This document shows, one piece after another, positions 39,901 to 51,900 of a DNA stretch of 64,000 nt. The stretch is from contig CM067081.1 in the NCBI GenBank assembly GCA_034008185.1, positions 28,890,806-28,954,805 on the forward strand, given 5' to 3'. The notes under the pieces were generated by a model. It did not search any database, was not told where the DNA came from, and worked only from the letters and a program-made list of their open reading frames with translations. Source of the DNA: Gorsachius magnificus (lineage: Eukaryota; Chordata; Aves; Pelecaniformes; Ardeidae). Numbering within the stretch: the stretch's first letter is position 1; every line of letters begins with the position of its first letter. A program made the position numbers and the translations under genes.

Positions 39901-42900
39901 ATTAGGAAAAATTTCTTCACAGGAAGGGTTGTCAGGCACTGGAATGGGCTGCTCAGGGAAGTGGTCGAGTTCTCATCCCTGAAGGTACTTAAAAGACAGG
40001 TAGATGATGTGCTTAGGGACATGGTTTAGTGGTGGGGCGGCAGGGTTAGGTTAATGGTTGGGCTTGATGATCTTAAAGGTCTTTTCCAACCTAAACAATT
40101 CTATGAATCTACAATTCTATGATTCTATGTAACACAGCTCAAGAACTGGCCAAAGTTTTTTCAACCTGTATTCATGCTGAGATACTTATCTTCTATTTTA
40201 CATTTCAGGAGCTGTGCATGATAATTCTGTACAGAGACTTAAGTCTTTTCAGGCAAACAACCTATCCTTCTCCTAGGGATAAACATTTAGGGTTGAGTGA
40301 AGGAAAAGGTTGTTGTCAAAGGCTGTTGAAGGTTGTTGAAGATCCTAAGGTTGTTGTCAAAGGAGAGCATGAGCAAAACAATCACAAAGAAGAATAGGAA
40401 TGAAAACGCAGATCCTCAGGGAAAAAGCTAATCAGGTCACAGTGTTTAGCTTATCAAGAACAGGAATAATAGATGATCTACTAATGGTGTATAAATCTCT
40501 TTACAGGAGAAAAGTTCTGTGTGTTTGAAGGCTCTTTAGTCTATAGGGAGTAGCAGAGAAACGGAAAAAAACAACCCACTAGTGCTTGGAAATTGAAGCT
40601 ATGAATATTCAAGTGAGAATTGTAGATTTTAAACCATAAGTTAAGTTAAATAAATAAATATTTTATTACCAGCTGAAGGACATAGAGAGTTCCTAATCTC
40701 TTAATATTGTTTAATGCAAACTGCCCGCCACTGTAGAAGATATACTTTAGGCAGACACAAGTTATTGAGCAAAATTAAAGGGTAAAACTACATGGTTTGT
40801 GGTCAGATGGTTTGACAAGAAGGCCCTTGACTTCATGAAAAGTGATTTGCTGAATTTAATCATAAGCCTATAACGTACATTTAGCTTCTCTGTTTCATGT
40901 TTCATCTTTCAGGGTGGCATTGGGTCAGCAGAAGAGGATTTGGCTTTGACAGCCTTTGTAACTATAGCATTGCAACAGACTCTACAGGTCTACAATTCAC
41001 CTGATGTGGTAGGAAGCCTGACTGTTTATCTTTAAGTCTGAAAGCATTTGCACAACAGCATGTCCACCCTTCTATCTTAAAGTACTACAAACGAGGAGGT
41101 AAAAGTCTGTTTACATCTGTGGTGGATAGGAAAAGATGCCATGGCCTAATGTACAACAAGGTGTTTCAAGCTACACGCTCCATCATCAATGACTTTAATT
41201 ACTACACAAAAAATATTAAAATTGTCTCAAAAATTACTTCAGTGAAGTATTCTAACTTCCTAGCACTCTCACCAGCAGTAATGGTAGGCCTGAATGACCT
41301 TTTCAAATGGATCCATTCTTTTTTCACAGGTACAAGTGATTAGAGGAGCTGTGGCTTACATGAGAAATCAACTTTCAAGGAATTCTAACTGCTATTCTAC
41401 AGCCATCACTGCTTATGCTCTGACGCTTGTGCAGTCTAATGGTGAAGAAGCCCAGTTTGCAAAAGAAAAATTAAGAGGCTGTTCTGTTTTTGATGCAGGT
41501 ACTGGTAACCATTCTTGAAAATACAGTTAGAAAGCACTTTTTGTAATTAAAGCACTTTGAGCACTCTTATATGAACACAACAAATTCAAGTAAATGAAGA
41601 CTGTTTAATTTTATAGAAGCATGCATGTATATGTGTAATATATTTAATTAAAATTACATAATTAAATATTATTTAAATTATATAATTAAAGATTTCATTG
41701 TTAACATTGTAGTATTTAATTTGCATAATTAACATCACTATAAAGTAACAAGTTAGCATTGTGGAGTTTGTATTGTGATCTTATCTGATTCTGGAATTGG
41801 AACAAACCCATGGTAAATAGCTACTTACCTTTTCTGCTTCCATGCTGCCTACCAAAGTTTCCACACCCATAAAATGCATTTAAAAAAAAGTCCAAGCCAG
41901 CTGAGAAAGAAGAAACTTTTGGTGGGTAAATAAGAATGAACTGTTAGATACGGGAGTAGTCCAGACTGGAATTGTAATCGAGAGAGAAGGTGTCTTTTCC
42001 AGCCCACCCATTTTCAAAGCCCCCTGGCAGTTCTGAGTATGTTGTTCCAGCTCCAGATGATTGTCACCTCTTCCCCGTTCCCCCCCCCCACCCCATCCCC
42101 AATGTGTGGCTGTGGTCAATGCTGAGTCAGTTGTTTGTGTGGCTGCATTGCCATGCTATTAATTTCCCCCAATTTGTTTGGCAAATACGTTATGTTTTAA
42201 TAGCCAGAGTTTAATCATGGGGAACATGCCTCTCCTTAATCAAGACTGGACTTATGGGCATAATTAGTACTATTATCTCTCGGGGACCACCAGACACAAT
42301 GCTACCTCTCATCAGATGGACATTACTGGTCAATGGAATCATTAGACTGTGATGGTTGGACAAGTCAAAATTGAAAACTGTCGTTTTCCTTTTCCATTAT
42401 CTTTGATTCCCAACTGATTTGTTGCTCTCATGACAGCATCTGTGCCTTGTGGTTCCTCAGTGTTATGATATGAAATATCTACTGTGTAGATCAATAGTCA
42501 TTTTTGGCAAACGTTTATACCAATGGGATTCAAGACTGAGTTATTCTTGCAGCAAAGCAGCAGCGCTACTGGGGAAATGACAAAAACGCACTCTCAGTGG
42601 AAACCACTGCCTATGCATTGCTTCAAACATTGCTCCTGAAAGATATAGAGTACGCAAGGCCTATTGCTACGTGGCTGACGGAAAAAAGGAACTATGGTGG
42701 AGGATACCACTCTACACAGGTGCCTGACCACCAGCCCAGGTGGAGTTTTGCGGGAGGGAAATAAACAGAAGCCCCATAAAGACTTTAATTTAAATCTGAA
42801 AGCATCATAACAACTAATCCTGAACTTCTTTGGTGTGTGAAGCACTAAAGATTTTGGTTCATTAATAAAAAATGGGACAAAATAAAAGTTATAAGCCAGC

Positions 42901-45900
42901 AAAGATTCTTTGTCTTTATGAAAACTTATGATAATAAAAGGTCAGAATTCCAGTGGTTTTAGGATATTAATGCTAAAAGAAGATGGAAATGAAATGAATA
43001 GTCTGTGCAGATAGGAACAGACAGACACAGGAGAATTTCAAAACCTCAAAAACCATAAAACTGAAGAATAGCTCCAGGTGACTGATCATGACATCTTACA
43101 TATTGTTGAAACAACTTGGCATGATTGATAGGGTTTTGTATTTCCTTCTCACCTAGGACACAGTGGTGGCCCTAGAAGCTCTGTCAGCATACAGCATACA
43201 GACATTGAACACTGCTTGCACTGACCTGACTGTACAACTGAGAACACCTGGAAGACAAAACGACTACAGTATTACTCTAACTGATACTGATGACGCAGTT
43301 CAGAAGCAGCTAGAGGTACACAACTATCCACCATTTCAAGCCTTTTTTTCCTCAAACAGGAGAACCATTGGATCACCTGGCCTAGGTTTTCTCCTGTTAA
43401 GCAATCATGATGAAGCTGGTTTATAATATTTTTTTAATAATTTAATCTGTAAAACAACAGAACATTTTAAAGAAAAAAAAAATCAACAGATGCTTAGCAG
43501 CACACTTTAGAGGCCCTTTCCTGCCTCTTCAAGGACTTTGGTGACATGAATCTCCCCCATTAGTGAAGAGCAGCCAGGAGCCCAAGTCTCGCTAGGGAAT
43601 GAGGAAAAAGGGGAATATTCTGATATTCAGTGTGTTGGGACCTGTGAAAATGTCAAATCCAGGCTACAGAGGAAAAAGTGAAGTTGGGAAAATACGTCTC
43701 CTGGGCCCCAGAACAGCAGAGTAAGATGAACCAGCCCAACACATTAAAAATCTTATGAGATTTGAGGTCTCGTAACTCCTTCCATAGATAAAGGTTTTCC
43801 CTACCCCAGTTCTGAAAAACAATAGATAAAACTCTGAGCATAAGCTAAATGTCTCTTTATTTTTTTTCCTTCGTTGGTTGCAGTTTGAACTTGGGAGAAA
43901 TCTTGAAGTGTCTGTACATGGCAGAGGAACTGGGACAATGAGTGTAAGTTGTAAATCAGAAATTCAGAGTCCAGCTGGATTCCTTTTAATTCCTTTTAGA
44001 AAACAGAGTGAGAAATTACTTCCCATGGCTTCATTCTTTGTGTTCCTACCTCCAAATTTCTAAAATTCAGGGCCTACAGACTGCCCTAATGGGCAGCCAA
44101 TTTTTCCTGTTTTTAACTTTAAGTCCATGAAATGTCAATGTTGATAGAGGTGGCTGGAGTTTGAAAGACCCCTTTGTGGTTGGGGAGAGTTACCTCAAAG
44201 GTCCCACACCATTTGTGATTTGCACATGGGGCCTCTCCTGCTTATACCCACTGCAGTCCTCTGCAACTAGTCTGTGCCTCTGGGAGACCAGTGTTTCTCT
44301 CCAGACTCCCGTGTCCCATCAACATTTGCTGAAGTCCTGGATGAGTATATACCTTGTCATTCCAATGATATTTTTAGTGCTTTGCTGTTTGTGTGTTCAT
44401 CTTAGGTATTAAAAGTGTACTGGTCTTCTGAGCTGAAGAACACCACATGTAATGATTTGATTTTGACGGTGGAAATGGAAGGGAACATTAAGTATTCGGG
44501 TGAGTGAAAAGGGAAGTGGTTGGGTCTCAAAGGTGACACATTTGGACAGTTGCTAGTAATACTTAGTGGCTTTCCAGCCTTGGAAAGTAGGAATAAATGA
44601 ATGAAACAGGGAAAGAGAAAGACCTCTGAACTCTGCTTAGCTACTGTTTCATTCAGATTATTAATATTTTAAAATAGTTTAACAACAATCTGAGTGACCA
44701 TAGGCGCTGCGGGTACCTAACAGATACACAGGTACTATTAGTAACTCTTCTTTGTTATTGGGAAGAGAGGGAGGTAAACCCCCTTCGACATGTTCCTGGC
44801 TGCCATGAAGGGAAAGCCCAGCTCAGTTCCCTGGCTGATAAGGAACCTACCATGTGGCCTTAAAAATTCTTTCGGGCAGATGTGTCATAAGTTTTTCATA
44901 TGAGCAAGACTGTGTTTTCCATCCCCTGAAGTGTGTATTCGTCATCCTCTCTGCCTATGTCTGCATTTTTTTTTTCTGTAGCTAACTTTAGGAGGCAGGG
45001 ATTGTCCTTTACATATTTATGCATAGCCTGAACTCCATTCTTAGCTAGATCCATTGGCTATTCTTACTATAATTACCCTAAAACTTTAATTCTGAATGAA
45101 TTAGAAATACTGAGATGGTGTACAGCAAACTTCTATAAAACCCACAGAGGTGGCATGACTGCCCACTGGTATTTATCATTATGCAAAAAGGAGCCAAATT
45201 ACCAGGTTCTCAGTCACATTTGTGCATGGCTGATCGTGTCTGTCACCTCCAGAAGATGCATACTCTGATGAAATCGAAGATTATGGGGATTTAATTGCTG
45301 CAGAAAGCAACACGTTTCAGCGACTGCCTGGAATAGAGTGGTTTGATATCCACAGCAGAAGGAAAAGGGATATCTCTCCCAGTAAAGCAGAACTGCTGCA
45401 GTACAAAGTCTGTGTCAGGTAGGTCAGCAAGATCAGCTCTTCATTAGAAAATGCATTCATTTTTGTTTGTAATTCTTCTTGGTTGCCCTCTTCATATCCG
45501 CAAGCTTGTCATCCAGCCTGGTGATCTCCTGTGGGTATGCATACATGGTGAGTCTTCACCCTCTCTCCCATGGCAGGAGAAAAGCTTTCCACCCAATGTA
45601 TTAGTTTTAGACAGTTTACATAGACCTCAAATGTCCATTGCAGATTCTGCCCTATCAGACTCTGCAGAAACTCTAAATCGCCTGGCTGGCTAATCATTTG
45701 AAAGAGGTATTTTATTAAATAAAGTAGATACAACTGCAATACAGTAATAACACTTTTACAGAGTTTCTTTTTTTTCTGGAGAGATGTTTTTGTCACGCTC
45801 TGGCCTCCTAAAAAAGAAAAAATGTCTGCTACTGTTTGGGGGAGGAGAGGAGGCAGAAGGGATACCCTGTTGTGGCAATCAAGCAGGCAAGGGCAGAGCT

Positions 45901-48900
45901 AGTGAAAAAAGAAGTCTTCCCATGCAGAGTAACACTGGAACATCTGCTTTTGCTCCCTTTCACAGTCTGGCAAGGGTCGCAGAAGCACAAAGTGGTGGCT
46001 GTCCTGCGTTCCCCTTCTAGAGGGGTGCAGGGTGGCAGAAGCAGGTTTTGCTCCCCAGTAGAATTTAGCTTTTCCACTGACTTTTGACAAGGGCCTTGGT
46101 GGCAGTGATTTGTATCCCCCCTCCCAGACAGCAGTACGAACAATGGCAGTGGAGGACTGGAGTTACCCTAATTCCCAGGTTTTGCTCTCCCTAATTAAAC
46201 ATGTATTCAGTGAATTACGTGCTGACTAAAGCATTTTTTTCCCCATTAATTGCTACATAACATTTATCAACTACCAGATCCACTCCTCTGCAGGACATTG
46301 TTAAGTGTTAGGGTGAGGTTTAAACAACAACGTGGAGCTCCCTTTGTTGTAGTTAAGATACAAGAGAAAAACTGAAGGCATTGACTACATCACCGTTCTT
46401 CTTCCATGCACCATGGTACGTCCCTTATGGGGAAAGGAGACTGCCAAAATAAAAGTTTCTGAAGTACCACTAAGTGTATGTAGAATATCTTAGGCAAGGC
46501 ACCCTACGCGAGTGCGAACAACTTCATTTTCCAGCAGACACAACTAACTGATTTGTGAGAAGGTAGAAACAGAAAAGATTGGAAGTCCAATATATGTACC
46601 CAATGGATAGTTAGAGCTATGAGGATTTTTGCCTTGGACAGCAAAGGTGATGTAAATTTGACTTTATCCATGAAGAATTTGCATAAACTTGTTTCCTATC
46701 TCTGCTTTCTAGGTAATAGAGAACAGACACTTTGTCAGTGCTGTTTACCTTCCCTACCTTCAACAGTGCTTTTGTGGCAGGATGAACTGTCCTTTGAAGG
46801 AGATTGTTTCTGCCTAACAGCTATAAAGAAAGCCTAGATGACAAGCTCAGGCAAGACTCTGGGGTTCTGGATGACCATTTGACTAGTTTAGATGATTAAT
46901 TTTGCCTCATGACTCTTGATGAGATAGACAGCTAATTTTCAAATTAAAAACCACTTAGGGAAGTTAAATGGAGCGGAATGATTTGGTTTGCCGTTAGCAA
47001 GCCTGAAGAGCCAAACTCTTCAAAGCAAGCTGGCTGCTCAGTGCAGGTGTTCACTGCTGACTGTCTCCCTTATAAAGGTCCACAGGTCCCAATGCACCCA
47101 AGATGTCCCTGGTTGAGCTGTCTCTGCTGAGTGGCTTGGAGCCTGACACAAAGGATCTTGAACAGGTTAGAAACACACTTTTCTGTGCAATCATTCATAG
47201 CCTTTTCCATGGAAAATTTGTCTGCAATGGTAGCTACACTGTTTTGGGTTCTGGAACCTGCTTGGCTGGGGGAGGTCTGCCCAGGTTCATGCTCACAGGG
47301 ACTATCTCCTTTAGGGAGGAGGAAGGAGGGCAGAATAAAGCAAACAGCTGAACAAAGCAAACCAGAATACACAGGTTGGTAGCAAAGGTGTTCCAGTTAT
47401 GCTAGGGTTTTGTTCTGAATTTTTTGTTTGTTTTCCCGCAGTTGGTGATGTCTTCAGACCAGTACATTCAGCACTATGAGTACAAGGAAGGAAAGGTTTT
47501 GCTCTATTTCGGTGAGGTAAGCAAACCCAATGATTTTCTGATCTCTGCCTTTTCACGTAGCTTACATAGACTTCATTTTAAACCTAATCATTATTGGTAT
47601 TACCTTCCTGTGGTTTTTGTCATATATTATTATCATACAGCTCGGTTGAAAGAGGACAGAAGAGGGGAAGAAGGGAAGCATGCACCTTGATCCTCTGCCT
47701 TTCTGCATTCCAGGAGATGTAGTCCATGTCTGAGATTTGGGCTTTGCCCCCCCCCCCCAAAAAAAGAAATCCTCTCTAGCCAGAAGAGATGCTTTTCATC
47801 CAAGTAACAGTGTTAACTGGGAGTCCTGAAAATTCCACACGGACACCTTGCATGTGAAGTTCAGTATTTCTGGATCAAGATCCATATAGTGGCAAACAAA
47901 TGTAAACATCAAACCCCCTAGTTTCTGTATATATTTCCCCATATTTTGGATAATGACTCCACCCCACACCCGCTGGAGTTGCTTCACCTCCACAGCCAAA
48001 GCAGGGGGGTCCCTGTAGAAAGCACACACAGGGCAATGATTTTTTTGTTTAGTGTAAGACAATAGACAAATGAAAAGATGTCAATTTTATTGCTGTTATG
48101 ACTGTCCTAGATAATTTGTATGTTTAACATCAGTCAAAAGCTGTCCCTGACCTTAGCTTTTTACTAAGGAAAGTGTATATACTGGTGGCCATCAGTACAG
48201 GATAGGCTGTGAACAAATATTACACCCATTACTCCTGTGCAAAGCAGCTTTAGGCAAAAGCCAAAAAGCAAACCCCAAAGTAGTGACGATGCGAGTCTTG
48301 ATCAGACGGTTTCAGGCAGAGAAGACCTGCACACATCTCACAAAACTACCTTTACCAGGCTTAGCTCATCCATAAAATCTCCCAATAAAGTCATGGAAGG
48401 AATTGCCTTCTTCAAGCTGAGGCTACAGCTATCAGGATTAACTCACCTATGCCACTGGAAACAAGCATTCAACAGCTAGTACAGGCACAACTGAATAAGG
48501 AACTGATGGGGGAGAAAGAGGCAGTTCACTCATCATGACTCTTGTTCCTTTTTCCTCCAGCTCCCAAGTGGACCGGAGCCAGATTGTGTATCATTTGGGG
48601 CAAAGCAAATCAATCCCATGGGCTTGGTTCAGCCAGCAAGTGCCATCCTCTATGATTTTTATAACCCTGGTAAGGACACAGAAAAATGATACGTAACTGA
48701 TTGAAAGTGATCCCCAAGAACAAATTCCACTCTATAGAAAGGTGGGTTTGATGTAGTTTGTGAAACCACGTGATTTTGTCAAGTGTTAAAACAACCTGCC
48801 TCAAATACTATCTTCTACTACCATGGTTTAAGACCATCTAAATAGAGATCCTCACGGAAGGGTCCTTTACTGCAAATGGACTGAAAATACAAACTTTTAA

Positions 48901-51900
48901 ACCTGTGGATTTTTAAATCAGGTTTCCTGAGTTCCTGTTTCTCATGGTGCTTTTGAGCACGTTCCGCTCACATTATCTTTTTGGTCAGGCTGTCTTTCCA
49001 TGCAGCTAAGCTAATCAACCTTAGAGATCTGCCTTATGTACTGTGCTTGCTGGAGCAACCAGCCTCATTTCCCATTCAGAGAAGGTTAAATGCAAACCAT
49101 CCCCATTTGCCAGAGTTATGTAAACAATATTTGAAAATTAGGTCAAATCTCTACTTTGCCTGAAGCTGAGGGACCCATGACAAGTTTACACTAGGTTTAA
49201 ACCACTGACTGTTAGTGATCCTATCTCCTTCTTCGGAAACAGTGCAGTGCTCACTGTAGCTCTATGGTCTAAAGATGCTTTTAAGATGGATGCTTTTCAG
49301 AGGAAACAAAAAAAAAAAAAAAAAGGGAAGACTACAACTTTTAAAAAACCCACCCAAACAAACAAAAAAAAACCAAACACCAAACCCCGAAACCAGAAGC
49401 AACAACCAGGGTTGTTGCCCAGCTGAAAGGCAAGGTGATCACCTGTACTCTAGGTGCCCAGGCTATAGGTTTTTGTGGACTGCTGATGTGCATCTGACCC
49501 CTTAGTGCTCTGATTTCTCTGGGCCAGGGAAAAGTTGGGCTGCAAATGTAGTTCCTACTTGCAGACGCTTTTTCTCCCAAGCTCTCTGAGACAAGCCATT
49601 TTGTTTCTCCTTCACAGACAGAAAGTGCACTGTATTCTACAGTGCTCCCAAGCACAGCGCCATGCTTTCAAAGGTGTGCCACACCAGTGTTTGCCAGTGT
49701 GCAGAAGGTAAGGAATGACTAAATAGACCATTCTAAAAGAAGATAGCTACTTCTATGAACTGTTAACATGAGCATTTTTAAGCCCAGAAAGGAGCATTAC
49801 AATTTTTTGTAATAAGTTTTTTTTAAGATATCCAGGATTTATTTGATAGTTGAATGCGATGTATATATACATGTGCATATGTATATAAAAGGCCACCACC
49901 ACACCTCTAAGAATGTTGTTCTGCCATTTTATTTTATTCTCTGTTATAATGTTGAGTGAATAAGCATATGTAAACTATATCTATCTAAATATCAGTGCCT
50001 ACAGAGATAGATGTGTCACTTATTTTCTTCTCTCTAGGTCCCTGCCCAAGACAAAAATCAACTTTCAGTAAAGCTGTAACACAAATCACACGCTTTCATT
50101 TTGCCTGCTACCAGCCTACTGCAGATTATGGTATGGCATGAACGACAACTGTCGATTTAGTTTAAACATAGTTCTTTTTAATAAGAATAAATTTGTAGGT
50201 TTATATGCCCAGACCTCTCCTGAAATGAGTAGGGTTTCTGTATCTGGCCTAGAGGCTGAGGTGGTGAAATGAAGCTGTGTGCTATCACAGTCATCAGGGG
50301 GGTGAAAGGGAAAAGTAAAGGTCTCTAAAAGATGTGGTGGGATGCTGGGGGAAGAAAGCATGGACAACATCACGTTACATGGTTTAGTAAAGACCCGTGG
50401 TGTGAGCACTACCATCCCCTACATCCCTAATGTTACAGGTTGGAGATAAAGGCTTTGCATGGCAAAACTGGAACTGCTCAGCAGTTCCTTCCGCAGAGCA
50501 GACGAATATTTTCTCCTTTGTTAATTTGCCTTTCTGGCTTCTTCTTTGGATGGAAAGTAGGAAGAACTGCTGAAGGAAAACTGGTTCAGCAGCTTTGGTA
50601 AGTTAGATGTTAACAGAAGGACAGGGGAAAAAGTGAAAAACTAATCATATAGGAGGTTCTTTTAAAAAAAAATGCACAAAAGGAATACAAATCTGGAGGC
50701 TGTTGATTAATACCTGACTTTCTAAAAGCATATTAGTTATACAGGATTACTATCTTGTTGGCTTTCATACCGCCACGATTTGCGAATAGATGGTACACAA
50801 GCCTCTGTACAGGCATCTGGTAAAAGCATACCTATTTTTCTGGGTTTGGATGAAATTTCATGTTTCCATCTGGCCTCACACAGTTGTTGTCTGTTGCAGT
50901 GTACGAGGTGGAGGTCCTCAATAGTACACAGAAGAATGTTTTTGATTACTATGAGGCCAAAATCCTCACAATCCTTAAATCCAGTAAGTATCAAAATGTT
51001 TGGCTCTTTTCATTCACCTGTAGGAAAACTAGGTTGATTAATTGTTAGCCAGTATGAGCCATGCAGATGCCTTCTCTTACTATAGAAAGTAGGGTCAGAT
51101 ATATTTCTACACTGAGCTTGCAAGAAGACTGATTTCTTGCAAAGTTCATTTGGTCCAGCTCCCTCACTGTTCAGTTCAGCTCAAGGGTAGGTTGCTTTCG
51201 TTCACATTGTGCAGCAATCCCAGAGCACATGAGCTTCAATCCATTCAGATGAAACTAAACCAGAAGACACATTCCAGCTGCATTCAGTCCATGGCTCCAA
51301 ACTGGAGCTAGTCTAAGATAAACCCTCCAAAAACGTGCATGGTGTGGATATTAGATCTTCTGCATCAACTATTTCACTTTATAGACAGCTGTTATTGAAC
51401 TGCATGTTTTCTACTGTAGATATATCCACTGGCGTCTGTTTTGATACTAGATCAAGATTTGAAGAGCTTGTTAATTATTAAGCACTTGAAACCCTTGCAG
51501 AACAGGCTAAGAGTTGTCCACAATGACTTGCCTGAAGTCAGTGAATACAGGAAAACTTCTAGAACTTTGATTTAATAATTGTGATAACAACAAACAGGAC
51601 TTTATTTCTTTAGGTGCAGTGTAAAGATTTGCACTGCTCTCAGACAACGTCCTTTTGCAGGCCTGCCATCCAAGCTGTCCCCATGTGAACTTTATCAGCA
51701 GCATCAGTGAACACTGATATTCTTCAAAGCAATTTCTGGAGGCTGTCAGATGGCATCTCAGACTTCAACCACTATGGTATCATGTGGTTGTCAGTTTTGA
51801 GTTTGGCTGAGCTTGGCAGCCAGAGATTGCCTTTAAAAAGCAACTTCAAAGATTTCAAAGTCCTCCCTGTCTGGAACAGAATAATTATCTCACTCTTTTG

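Larger units (their letters stand above)
28573..45418 (+). other. C4: C4 alpha-chain exons 16-33 (ANA, MG7, CUB, TED, MG8 regions)
   Basis: Exons 17-33: 29510-29710, 30623-30734, 30958-31028, 31977-32116, 33245-33457, 34743-34794, 35283-35363, 36414-36617, 38345-38420, 38808-38964, 40913-41008, 41330-41498, 42553-42719, 43157-43315, 43884-43943, 44406-44499, 45253-45418. They cover residues 664-1397 and the start of gamma. Landmarks are [45 protein letters not shown], the thioester, [64 protein letters not shown] and LKNTTCNDL. The latter holds an N-glycosylation sequon conserved with human C4. The donor after exon 31 is taken at 43944 (GTAAGT) because it keeps phase 0 and the GTMS-VLK join. 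Cysteines at 933, 975, 1070, 1163, 1193 and 1275 have no obvious human C4 counterpart. Confidence 0.93.

Noticed and set aside
47086..47087. AG at 47086-47087 as the exon 34 acceptor
   Set aside because: Joining there gives a premature stop in a few codons, while the AG at 47076-47077 keeps the frame and the similarity.
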